Shown here: piece by piece, positions 37,071-45,381 of the stretch | Layout of the letters: every line of letters begins with the position of its first letter | Position numbering within the stretch: position 1 is the first letter of the stretch | NCBI GenBank assembly: GCA_020634165.1 | Contig: JACKCF010000002.1 | Location: 1-64,000, forward strand | Source: Anaerolineaceae bacterium | GTDB lineage: Bacteria; Chloroflexota; Anaerolineae; Aggregatilineales; Phototrophicaceae | Direction: 5' to 3' | Length of the DNA: 64,000 nt | Translations under genes and position numbers: made by a program | The notes under the pieces: generated by a model | What the model was told of the DNA's origin: nothing | Seen by the model: the letters and a program-made list of their open reading frames with translations, nothing else | Databases searched by the model: none

Positions 37071-37390
37071 ACAAAACTGAGCTCGTCAAACAGATTGCTC
37101 GTGAAAGCAAATACACTGACACACCTGTGACGCGTACTCAGGTACGCTGGGTTGTTGATGCACTGTTCGAGGCAATTCGGATGGAACTGGCCGACGAAGA
37201 TAGCCGCGTAGAGATTGAACATTTTGGCGTGTGGGAGCGACATACAGTTCATAGGCTCAATACAGGTACACTGGTTAATAAAGATGGTGCTCGTCGTATA
37301 CCAGCGAAAAGCCACAGCCGAATTACCTTCAGGACAGCAAAACGCCTCAGGTCAACCTCTGATAAAAGCTCAAATCTTCATTCACCGTAA
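37067..37390 (+). CDS. HU/IHF-family DNA-binding protein
   Basis: A 107-residue protein with the HU fold: MNKTELVKQIARES, the helix pair ending QVRWVVDALFEAIRMELAD, and the beta-arm region RVEIEHFGVWERH followed by ARRIPAKSHSRITFRTAKRL. A short basic tail extends beyond the usual 90 residues. It overlaps the coupling-protein gene by four bases, so it belongs to the transfer operon, where IHF-like proteins help shape oriT. Its 3' end overlaps the convergent acetyltransferase gene by 44 bases. Confidence 0.85.
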   Translation: MNKTELVKQIARESKYTDTPVTRTQVRWVVDALFEAIRMELADEDSRVEIEHFGVWERHTVHRLNTGTLVNKDGARRIPAKSHSRITFRTAKRLRSTSDKSSNLHSP

Positions 37391-37856
37391 AGCCGCGACT
37401 GCGATAGAAATCAGGCAGGTAGGACGTTATAGCAAGATCATCGCTGGTAATCCATCCACGAATGAGCGATACATCCATGCTCCGTGCTGAGTCAAGGACA
37501 TAAGCTAACATCGCTGAACCTAGCCCACGCCCTCTGAAGGTGACAGGCCGCCTGTCGAGAAATGGCAGACGTTGCCACCATTTTTTGAAATACAGGGGAG
37601 GATCAAAAATAATCAGATCACCGATGACTATCTCATCGGGTCGTGGCATACGCCAGTTGATTTGCCCAATGACGTCTTTTTTTGAGCACACATGGCTGAT
37701 CAGACTAGATGCAGACAGATTCCCTTCAATTGTATAAACCTGACCAGCATCGTCGTAGATGAAGTGGTTGATCTGAATTCCATCCTCGCGCAAGCTCTTA
37801 TAATCGTCAATTAGCATCACATACTCACTTGAGATTGGCTTATCAATCCGATACAT
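37347..37856 (-). CDS. GNAT-family N-acetyltransferase
   Basis: A 169-residue protein. The acetyl-CoA-binding motif A is RGRGLGSAMLAYVLD (R-x-x-G-x-G), followed by SLIRGWITSDDL and PDFYRSRGFTV, the usual GNAT end. The first half has the beta strands YTIEGNLSAS and EIVIGDLII. The acceptor is unknown; it may be a small molecule or protein. It is the only minus-strand gene in this part of the mobile block and overlaps the HU gene at the 3' ends. Confidence 0.8.
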   Translation of the reverse strand: MYRIDKPISSEYVMLIDDYKSLREDGIQINHFIYDDAGQVYTIEGNLSASSLISHVCSKKDVIGQINWRMPRPDEIVIGDLIIFDPPLYFKKWWQRLPFLDRRPVTFRGRGLGSAMLAYVLDSARSMDVSLIRGWITSDDLAITSYLPDFYRSRGFTVNEDLSFYQRLT

Positions 37857-37912
37857 CTTATGGAGTAAACAGGATTATAACCGAATCCTGACGTGGCAGA
37901 ACATTTCATATC

Positions 37913-37962
37913 AGAACGTTTGAGCTATACTCCAGTTGTTATAACAAGAACGTTTGATCTAT
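37913..37962 (+). promoter_or_regulatory. Tandem SOS-like operator upstream of the mutasome
   Basis: AGAACGTTTGAGCTAT (37913-37928) and AGAACGTTTGATCTAT (37947-37962) are direct repeats 34 bp apart, 15 of 16 bases identical. Each contains AGAAC-N4-GAKCT; the second differs by one base from the Gram-positive-type LexA palindrome AGAAC-N4-GTTCT. They lie 54-103 bases before the imuA'-like start, as expected for damage-inducible control. No lexA gene is in the window. Confidence 0.6.
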
Positions 37963-38015
37963 CGGAAACCGGTTTGCATTGGAACCGGGTCAGTTTTGTT
38001 TTGCCGGAAGCCACC

Positions 38016-38693
38016 ATGAGCACTGTCACCGCCCGATCCGAGGCACTCGAAAAGACCATTCAGCAGCTGCAGCGCCAGTTCGGCCAGCAGGTGATTGCTG
38101 CTGCAAGCCGCTTGTCGCAGGCTGAGGTGTTGCACACAGGCGTCACTGCCCTGGATACGGCGCTGGGTGGCGGATTGGCAGTCGGCCAAATCAGCGAGCT
38201 GCGTGCGCTACCCGGTCATGGGGCAACCTCACTGGCGATGCGCCTCATTGCTTCGGCACAGGCAGCAGGCCGAATCGGTATTTTCATGGATCTGGCAGAT
38301 GCCTTCGATGCCAGCGCTGCCCACCATGCTCATGTCGATTTTATGCGTTCGCACTTCCTGCTGGTACAGCCGCCTTCGCCAACAGATGCCTTCATTTTTG
38401 TGCAGGCCGTGCTCCATGCCCGCATTCCCGGTATCGTCATCGTGCGACCGCATCCGCAGCAGCCCTTGCCCCAGCTGCCCTGGTCGCGGCTGAAAGGAGC
38501 GCTCGCCAGTTTGCCGCTGGTCGTCGTCGTGATTCAGCCGCCTGCATCAACCGAAATCGAGGCCGCAGGCACGCGCCTGCTTTTGAAGCGCGTATCCGGT
38601 GACAATACGGTGCAGATTCGCATTCTGCGCCATCCATTGGGCAAAGCCGGGCAGGTAGTAAGAGTTCCCCTGTTGCCGGAAGGGTCGCGCTGA
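38016..38693 (+). CDS. ImuA/RecA-like mutasome protein
   Basis: A 225-residue protein resembling the RecA core: LEKTIQQLQRQFGQQVIAAA followed by HTGVTALDTALGGGLAVGQI and SELRALPGHGATSLAMRLIA, then GRIGIFMDLADAFDAS. The P-loop position reads PGHGATS without the lysine, as in ImuA/ImuA'-type proteins, so ATP use is doubtful. ATG 38016 has GGAAG five bases upstream; an earlier GTG would add an unrelated N-terminus. The stop overlaps the imuB start (TGATG). It probably recruits the polymerase pair during damage tolerance. Confidence 0.82.
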   Translation: MSTVTARSEALEKTIQQLQRQFGQQVIAAASRLSQAEVLHTGVTALDTALGGGLAVGQISELRALPGHGATSLAMRLIASAQAAGRIGIFMDLADAFDASAAHHAHVDFMRSHFLLVQPPSPTDAFIFVQAVLHARIPGIVIVRPHPQQPLPQLPWSRLKGALASLPLVVVVIQPPASTEIEAAGTRLLLKRVSGDNTVQIRILRHPLGKAGQVVRVPLLPEGSR

Positions 38694-39874
38694 TGTTATG
38701 TATCACTCTGACCCACTTCGCGGCGGCAGTCGAGAGCTTTCAGCATCCCGAACTGGCCGACAAGCCGCTCATCCTGACGCAGAAGCGCAAGCGTGGGCAT
38801 GTCGTCGCGGCAGTCAATCAGTTGGCATGGGAGGCCGGTGTGCGACCCTTCCAACCACTGCATCAGGCCAAAACGCGCTGCACCAATGCCGAAATTCGCT
38901 CGGCCAATCATCTGGCGTATGAGCGGCTTCTGCTGGAAATCGCCGCAGGGATTCATCCGCTGGTCAACAAGCTGGAACCGGAATATCAGCCGACGGTCGC
39001 CAGCATCTACCTGGATATGCCCTACGACCGCGTGCTGCTGGCCGCTATCGGACGCATCATTCAGGAGAAGGTCGGCCTGCGAGTGAAGTTCGGACGCAGC
39101 GAGAAAAAATTCCCGGCGCGGGTGGCTTCGGCGGTGAGCGGAGCCGGGCAGTGTGCGACGGTCACACCGGGTGATGAAGGGCGTTTTCTGTCGCCCTATC
39201 GGGTGGCACTGCTGCCGCTACCGATCAGCATGGCACGGAAATTGCAACTGGTGGGCGTAACAACATTGGGTGAACTGGCGAAGCTGCCGCGCACGGAAGT
39301 GTGGCAGCAGTTCGGGCGCGAGGGACGACGTATGCACGAGATGGCCTGCGGCGAGGATGTGCGTCCGATTGTGGCCTGGACGCCGGAAAAAGTGCTGTCC
39401 ATCAGTGAAGAATTCGAGGATGGCATCGCGGATCGGCAGATGCTGAACCGTCATTTGCAGCGTTTGGCGCAGCCGCTACTGGATCAACTGGCGGGCAAGG
39501 AAGCGCATCGCCTGACGATCACCGTGGAAACAGCCGACGGTCAACGATGGGATGAGGAGCGGCAGCCGGAAGATGGCATCAAGGCCAACAATCCCTTCTT
39601 TCTGCTGCGGCAGATACAGTATGCCCTCGACAGCCATCCGGTGGAAACACCCGTCACCCGCGTGACGTTGCGCCTGTCACGCCTGAAAGATCCGCTGCCA
39701 GTGCAGCTATCGCTGTTTGATGAACCCTCGGACAAGGTCAAACTGCCGAACCTGATTCCACTGTGGCTGGAGCGTCAGCCGACGCTGACCGTGTGCGGTG
39801 TGGATCTCAAACAGCCCGATCACATCGTCGCTGAAGAGCGCTTCAAGATTGAGCAGATCAGCGGGGCATCATGA
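38693..39874 (+). CDS. imuB: ImuB, inactive Y-family polymerase homologue
   Basis: A 393-residue Y-family (DinB/UmuC) protein. It begins MLCITLTHFAAAVESFQHPE, and the segment QPTVASIYLDMPYDRVLL falls where active polymerases have S-x-D-E. The DxD at the start and the paired acidic residues are absent, as is known for ImuB. The little finger region VTRVTLRLSRLKDPLPVQLSLFDEP contains a beta-clamp-binding-like QLSLFD. ImuB acts as an adaptor between ImuA', DnaE2 and the clamp. Overlaps both neighbours. Confidence 0.87.
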   Translation: MLCITLTHFAAAVESFQHPELADKPLILTQKRKRGHVVAAVNQLAWEAGVRPFQPLHQAKTRCTNAEIRSANHLAYERLLLEIAAGIHPLVNKLEPEYQPTVASIYLDMPYDRVLLAAIGRIIQEKVGLRVKFGRSEKKFPARVASAVSGAGQCATVTPGDEGRFLSPYRVALLPLPISMARKLQLVGVTTLGELAKLPRTEVWQQFGREGRRMHEMACGEDVRPIVAWTPEKVLSISEEFEDGIADRQMLNRHLQRLAQPLLDQLAGKEAHRLTITVETADGQRWDEERQPEDGIKANNPFFLLRQIQYALDSHPVETPVTRVTLRLSRLKDPLPVQLSLFDEPSDKVKLPNLIPLWLERQPTLTVCGVDLKQPDHIVAEERFKIEQISGAS

Positions 39875-40131
39875 GTTACCTGTGGCTTCCGGGCATTCCG
39901 ATCCGGGTGTGGCTCAGATATGGTGTGCCCAATCGTTTTCAGTGGGAACGGCAGTCCTTTTTTGTGGCGCACATCGTCGATAGCTGGCGCGTTGATACCG
40001 GCTGGTGGCGGCTGGAACGGCGTGCCTGTCAGTACTGGCAGATCACGACCACGACCCGGGTGCTGATGGTCATCTACCGCGATGAACTGTCGCTCGAACC
40101 CGCATGGTTTCTGGAACAACTGGTAGATTAG
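39871..40131 (+). CDS. DUF6504-like small protein of the imuB operon
   Basis: An 86-residue basic, tryptophan-rich protein (VAHIVDSWRVDTGWWRLERR, QYWQITTTTRVLMVIYRD). Proteins of this size and look (DUF6504) are commonly encoded between or beside imuB and dnaE2 in Actinobacteria and Chloroflexota. It overlaps imuB by four bases (ATGA) and its stop lies three bases before the DnaE2 start, so the operon is tightly coupled. Biochemical role is unknown. Confidence 0.75.
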   Translation: MSYLWLPGIPIRVWLRYGVPNRFQWERQSFFVAHIVDSWRVDTGWWRLERRACQYWQITTTTRVLMVIYRDELSLEPAWFLEQLVD

Positions 40132-40133
40132 TT

Positions 40134-43100
40134 GTGGGTTACGTCGAACTGCACTGCCATTCGTGCTACAGCCTGAAGGATGGCGCATCCACCCCAGTGG
40201 AACTGGTTCAGCAAGCCAAAGCGCTGGGCATGAGCGCCCTCGCCCTGACTGATCACAATGCGGTTTATGGCGCGGTCGAATTCTGCAAAGCGGCGACCGA
40301 GGTCGGCATCAAACCGATCTTTGGTGCGGAAATGACGCTTGATTCCGGGCATCACCTGACGCTACTGGTGAAAAATCTGCGCGGCTGGTCGAACCTCGGA
40401 CACCTGATTACACTGGCACAATTCAATGCGCCCAAGGGCGAAGCACTCATTGCGCTGGATACCTTTTTCGGACATACCGATGGCCTGATTGCCCTCACTG
40501 GCTGTCGAAATGGATTATTGGCAGAACATCTTATAAGGAAAGATCGAGCAGCAACAAAGTCGGCGCTGAAAGACCTGATTGCCCTGTTTGGCAAGGATAA
40601 TCTATGGGTGGAATTGCAGAGGCATCATCTGCCGGGGGAGAAGGCACTCATTCAGCAGCTTGTGGCGCTGGCGAAGTCGGAGCAGGTTGGTATCGTGGCG
40701 ACCAACAACGTGCATTACGCCACCCCGGAGCGCAAACCGCTGCAGGATGTGCTGGTGTGCGTCGAGCACCTGACCAACCTTGATGATGCTCAGGCACGCG
40801 GCCTGCTGCGCATCAACCACGAATACCACCTCAAATCAGTCCGGCAGATGAGTGACCTGTTCGCCGACTATCCCGAAGCGATCACCAACACACAGCTCAT
40901 CGCCGATCAGTGCAACTTTATTCCTGAATATGGTTATCAGGACTTGCCGGAATTCCCCACGCCGAACTATCTGCCAGCAGAAGTATATCTGCGCCAGTTA
41001 TGCGAAGCAGCGTTGGCAAAGCGCTTTTCAGGCGAGACCAGCAAGGTTCGGGCACAGTTGGAACATGAACTGGACGTCATCCGCGAATCGAGGCTGTCGA
41101 ATTATTTTCTCATTGTGTGGGACATCGTGAATTATGCCGGCAGCCAGAACATCCTGTGTCAGGGACGCGGCTCGGCGGCGAATTCGCTGGTGGCCTATTT
41201 GCTGCACATCACACCGATTGACCCTATTGAGCATGGCCTGGTCTTCGAGCGTTTTCTGTCGAAGGAACGGCAGGTCACACCTGATATCGACATCGACTTT
41301 GACAGTGCGAGGCGCGAGGAAGTCATCCAGTATGTGATGCAGCGCTATGGCACCGATCATGCCGCCATGACCTGCACCTTTATCACCTACCGCACCAAGA
41401 GTGCCCTGCGTGATGTGGGACGGGCGCTGGGTGTGCCGCCGGAATGGATCGAACGCGCTTCGAAGGCCGTGCGCGGCTACCGGGGCGCCAATCGCAAGCC
41501 TCTGAGCTTCATCGACGAGACGGTCGAGGAACCGCTGGATGATTCGGTTGTGGAACAAATTTACGCGCTGGTCGAACAGCTTCAGGGACTGCCACGCCAC
41601 ATTGGGCAGCACAACGGCGGCATGGTCATCATGCGCGACATCCTCAGCCAGCGCGTGCCGATTGAACCGGCCACCATGCAGGATCGTGTCGTCATTCAGT
41701 GGGACAAGGAAGCCCTGGAAACGGTCAATCTGGTCAAGTTTGACATTCTGGGGCTGGGCATGCTGGCGGCCATTCAGGAAGCATCGGACACAGTGCTGCG
41801 GCTGACGGGCAAACCGTTCCGCATTGAAGACCTGACCTTCGACGATCCAGCGATTTTCAGAATGATCGCCGAAGCCGACACTATCGGCCTGTTTCAGGTG
41901 GAGAGCCGCGCACAGGCCCAACTTTTGCCGCGCTTCCAGCCAAAAAACTTTAGCGACATTATTATCGCCATCTCGCTGATTCGACCGGGGCCGATTCAGG
42001 GTGGTATGGTGCATCCCCTGCTTCGGCGACGTACCGGACGTGAGGAGGTAACGTATCTGTATGATGCCCTGCGCCCTTCGCTGGAAGAGACCTATGGCGT
42101 CATTGTGTGGCAGGAACAGGTGCTGCTTGTTGCACGCGACATCGCTGGATTCACAGCAGGCGAAGGTGAGCAGCTTCGACGGGCGCTGGGCGCGAAAAAC
42201 GGTTATGAGCGCGTCGAATCGTTCCATGACCGCTTCATCATGGGCGCAGCCAGCAAGGGCATTTCTGCCGAAATTGCTGAAGCCATCTTTGACCAGCTTC
42301 GTGGCTTCGGGGGCTATTCCTTCGCCAAATCGCACGCCGCCAGCTTCGCCGTGCTGGTGTACGCCTCGGCGTACTTGCGGAAGTATCACCCGGCGGCTTT
42401 TTACTGCGCCCTGATCAACGCCCAGCCGATGGGCTTCTGGTCGGTCGATGTGCTGACCAACGATGCGGCTCGGCTTGGTGTGAAAACGCTCAAGGTAGAC
42501 ATCAACCGCAGCGTAGCCAGAACCGAGGTGCTGGATGCGAAAAATATCCGGCTGGGCCTGACGCAGGTGAAAAGCATCGGCGAATCGAGTGCAGATCGCA
42601 TCCTTGCGGCACGCGAGAAAGGCAGCTTCAACAGCCTCGAGGATCTATGCCGACGCACACAGCTCCCTGAACGCAAGATCGAGAATCTGATTCAGGCCGG
42701 TGCGGTCGATGCGTGGGGCATTCCGAGGCGCAAGTTGATCTGGCAGGCGGGACTCTACAAGGCCGATGAGGATGAACTCGATCTGGCGTATCTGGCGGAG
42801 GAACTGGCACTGCCCTTGCAGCATGGGGTGCAGGAGCAGGCGATGGAGTACAGTGTGACCGGCATCAACACGGGCGACCACCTGATGAGTTATGCCCGCG
42901 ACTGGCTGAGGCAGCGCGACACCCTCGCCAGTTATGAACTGGCGGACTGCTCCCATAATTCGATTGTGCGGGTGGCGGGGCAGAACCGTGTGGCGCAGTC
43001 GCCGCAGACCGCGAAGGGCATGACCTTCCTGACGCTGGAGGATGAATGGGGCATGATGAACATTGTCGTGCGTCCCGACATCTTCGGACGCTATGCCCGC

Positions 43101-43232
43101 ATCATTCTGGATAGTCCGCTGCTGCTGGTGAAAGGCCTGCTGGAGCGTGGCGATGGTGGCACGATCAATGTGCTCGCGCATCAGTTTGCTGCGCTGCCGA
43201 TGCAGACCTTACTGTATTTATGTCCGCGTTGA
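40134..43232 (+). CDS. dnaE2: Error-prone DNA polymerase DnaE2
   Basis: A C-family polymerase of about 1032 residues. The PHP domain starts at once (YVELHCHSCYSLKDGAS, LTDHNAVYGAVEF). The palm has the catalytic aspartates in TPDIDIDFDSAR (about 382-392); the fingers include RGSAANSLVAYLLHI, LPRHIGQHNGGMV and LIRPGPIQGGMVHP. The helix-hairpin-helix (NLIQAGAVDAWG) and an OB domain (MTFLTLEDEWGMMNIVVRPD) close it. Length and operon mark it as DnaE2 rather than replicative DnaE1. It carries out translesion, mutagenic synthesis with ImuA' and ImuB. GTG at 40134 matches the conserved M-x-YVELHCHS start; an ATG at 40104 would overlap the previous gene. Confidence 0.93.
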   Translation: MGYVELHCHSCYSLKDGASTPVELVQQAKALGMSALALTDHNAVYGAVEFCKAATEVGIKPIFGAEMTLDSGHHLTLLVKNLRGWSNLGHLITLAQFNAPKGEALIALDTFFGHTDGLIALTGCRNGLLAEHLIRKDRAATKSALKDLIALFGKDNLWVELQRHHLPGEKALIQQLVALAKSEQVGIVATNNVHYATPERKPLQDVLVCVEHLTNLDDAQARGLLRINHEYHLKSVRQMSDLFADYPEAITNTQLIADQCNFIPEYGYQDLPEFPTPNYLPAEVYLRQLCEAALAKRFSGETSKVRAQLEHELDVIRESRLSNYFLIVWDIVNYAGSQNILCQGRGSAANSLVAYLLHITPIDPIEHGLVFERFLSKERQVTPDIDIDFDSARREEVIQYVMQRYGTDHAAMTCTFITYRTKSALRDVGRALGVPPEWIERASKAVRGYRGANRKPLSFIDETVEEPLDDSVVEQIYALVEQLQGLPRHIGQHNGGMVIMRDILSQRVPIEPATMQDRVVIQWDKEALETVNLVKFDILGLGMLAAIQEASDTVLRLTGKPFRIEDLTFDDPAIFRMIAEADTIGLFQVESRAQAQLLPRFQPKNFSDIIIAISLIRPGPIQGGMVHPLLRRRTGREEVTYLYDALRPSLEETYGVIVWQEQVLLVARDIAGFTAGEGEQLRRALGAKNGYERVESFHDRFIMGAASKGISAEIAEAIFDQLRGFGGYSFAKSHAASFAVLVYASAYLRKYHPAAFYCALINAQPMGFWSVDVLTNDAARLGVKTLKVDINRSVARTEVLDAKNIRLGLTQVKSIGESSADRILAAREKGSFNSLEDLCRRTQLPERKIENLIQAGAVDAWGIPRRKLIWQAGLYKADEDELDLAYLAEELALPLQHGVQEQAMEYSVTGINTGDHLMSYARDWLRQRDTLASYELADCSHNSIVRVAGQNRVAQSPQTAKGMTFLTLEDEWGMMNIVVRPDIFGRYARIILDSPLLLVKGLLERGDGGTINVLAHQFAALPMQTLLYLCPR

Positions 43233-43291
43233 AAAGATGGTACATGATGTAAAATAAGTTGAATTGATTAAATGTTTGAAAGAAAAAATTC

Positions 43292-45052
43292 ATGAATGTC
43301 ATCCGACTATTCATGTGGGGTTATCAAGACTCATTCTGGATAGAAGCGAAACTTGCCGCAGAAAAGGTCTTCAATCAACTTGACTCTGACTTCAAACCGC
43401 AGGTTTTTCTCCTAGGTATACTTTCGGAAGATTTGGAGGAGCGATATCCTGTCTGTTTTGAGCCAGAAGAGTGTGGATTGCAGGAAGAGTGGTTTACTGA
43501 AATACAAGAGCAAGCCAAACATTATGAGGCAATCGACGAAGAAAGACACTATTTTCACTCCCATCCATTGTCGCAAGAAAAACACGAGCAACACCTCAAG
43601 CTCAAGGCTTTGCGCAAAGCCTTACTGGAAATATTGAATTCACACAATAGCGTTAGTACAAATTATGAGGTTTTTTGCTCTTATCCAATTTTGGTAAGCG
43701 GATATCGTGTTTTTGTTGTACTGAAGCTCAATGAAGCTTGCTATCAAAAATATTATGCACTAAATACTACCCATTTGAGACGAGATAAAATACCTACTTC
43801 CTTGATTGACGCAGTGATTTTAGAGTATTTTGCTGCTTGTCAGAGAGCTCTAATGCTACCTAATCCGGGAGCAGGACTTAAAACCTTAGAACGAGAACCG
43901 ACGGAGATTATCAACTTGGCTGGTCGATTCTTAATGTATACGCCAGCGCTAAAGAGTGAAGCTGGCAACAATATTGCTTCATATACGTTATTTGAAGACT
44001 GCAACACCATTTCATCTCTGACTTACGAAGGGGCAGAAGGTCGTGGAAAGATAATTCTCGCTCCACCCAATCATCCTAATGTTTCGATTGATATTTTATT
44101 TGCCAAACCTGTTGCTTTCAAGAATTTTGGTGCAGTACGAAAACTACTAGAACTTTGCGGTCATCGTGAAAGCCTCATTGCTGATTCAACCTCAATTTAT
44201 GGATTAGGTTACGTATCAGGCACTTACGATGTGAGGTATGAAAACTTGTTTCAAATCAACTTCACTCGGCAGCATTCATGGGAACTGGTTCATGCTCAAC
44301 ATACTATGATGCGCGTAAAATATCGCCAAGCAAATATCCCAAGTTCGGTAATTAATGAAACCAAATTCAGAACAGACGCTGGACGTATTTTCCCAAACAT
44401 TGAACCCAAACAAATTGAAGCGCTGCTTGAACTAATTGTCGCCGCGACTAAACAAAAACACGGGGCTCTGGTCATAATTGCTGAAGACGCAGAACAAGAA
44501 GCAACCAGACTTGCAAATGAATCAACTGTCATACAACCTATCCCATTAACTCCTGAACTGATGAGTTTGGTTACGGCTATTGATGGAGCTGTTCTTGTTT
44601 CACCTGATGCAACCTGTTTTGCAATAGGAGTTATATTAGATGGCCGAGCTACGCCAAAGGGTAACCCCGCAAGAGGTGCTCGCTATAATTCAGCGATTCG
44701 TTACGTTGAAAGTCAAAATCAAAGCCTTGCAATTGTAGTTTCCGAGGATGGCGGAGTCAATTTAATTCCTAATCTAATGCCACAAATACGCAAGTCTGAA
44801 CTTATACGACACATCGAAATTATAGGGGAAGTACACACTTCTGAGAAGCGTGATCGCATAGCTTATTATGCATCTGAAGAATGGCTAAGATCACATCAAT
44901 TTTATCTCTCGAAAGAACAATGCGACAAATTAAATATGATGATGAGAGAGATAACACGGGGTTTCCTACGTGAAAGTGGATGGGGTATTGAACACAATGA
45001 TCTTCAACCTCATGAAGATATGAATGAATCATATTTCATGATCGAAGATTGA
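43292..45052 (+). CDS. DisA_N (diadenylate cyclase) domain protein with large N-terminal region
   Basis: A 586-residue protein. The last third is a diadenylate cyclase domain: HGALVIIAED at about 390-399, IDGAVLVSPDATCFAIG with DGA at 431-433, and PARGARYNSAIRYVESQ with RGARYNSA at 461-468, followed by LAIVVSEDGGVNLIPNL. These match the D-G-A and R-H-R nucleotide loops of DisA/CdaA, with RYN in place of RHR. The first 370 residues are not recognised and may be a sensor. It would make or bind a cyclic dinucleotide. It is AT-rich, unlike the preceding mutasome, and leads the cargo block that continues with dpdA, 329 bases on. The start follows GAAAGAAAAA. Confidence 0.75.
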   Translation: MNVIRLFMWGYQDSFWIEAKLAAEKVFNQLDSDFKPQVFLLGILSEDLEERYPVCFEPEECGLQEEWFTEIQEQAKHYEAIDEERHYFHSHPLSQEKHEQHLKLKALRKALLEILNSHNSVSTNYEVFCSYPILVSGYRVFVVLKLNEACYQKYYALNTTHLRRDKIPTSLIDAVILEYFAACQRALMLPNPGAGLKTLEREPTEIINLAGRFLMYTPALKSEAGNNIASYTLFEDCNTISSLTYEGAEGRGKIILAPPNHPNVSIDILFAKPVAFKNFGAVRKLLELCGHRESLIADSTSIYGLGYVSGTYDVRYENLFQINFTRQHSWELVHAQHTMMRVKYRQANIPSSVINETKFRTDAGRIFPNIEPKQIEALLELIVAATKQKHGALVIIAEDAEQEATRLANESTVIQPIPLTPELMSLVTAIDGAVLVSPDATCFAIGVILDGRATPKGNPARGARYNSAIRYVESQNQSLAIVVSEDGGVNLIPNLMPQIRKSELIRHIEIIGEVHTSEKRDRIAYYASEEWLRSHQFYLSKEQCDKLNMMMREITRGFLRESGWGIEHNDLQPHEDMNESYFMIED

Positions 45053-45381
45053 AGCATAATAATGATGAGGTCGCATAACGAATAATGTTCTTGTGCTAAC
45101 TTGAGTTAAGCACCTCACATATCTATTTCTCCAGTGACCTCGCCGATGAATTTCGCGCCGTTTGAGTTATGGCAGTAGCCTGGCGTGTGCCCATCCACAT
45201 GCTGCTTCGGATTGTGTGAATATATTATATTGGGTAAACCAACCATATGATTTGCTAAGTCTAATGGGATCTTTTTCGAGTTCACCCGGAATAAGGTCCA
45301 ACATATGCTATAGGTTACGTTATAGGGTAATATTGATGAATTACATGCCATTTACTGTGTTAAGAACGGTCATATTGTAAA
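45053..45381. other. Intergenic region before dpdA
   Basis: About 330 bases. The stretch 45115-45240 is GC-richer and, read on the minus strand, gives a protein-like run including QHVDGHTPGYCHNSNGAK ahead of FIGEVTGEIDM and a stop. This may be a remnant of a small gene, but there is no credible start. The dpdA promoter must lie near 45240-45370. No clear hairpin. Confidence 0.4.

Noticed and set aside
41028..42389. A 453-codon minus-strand frame inside dnaE2
   Set aside because: Antisense shadow of a GC-rich conserved polymerase gene; dnaE2 motifs are intact in the sense frame.
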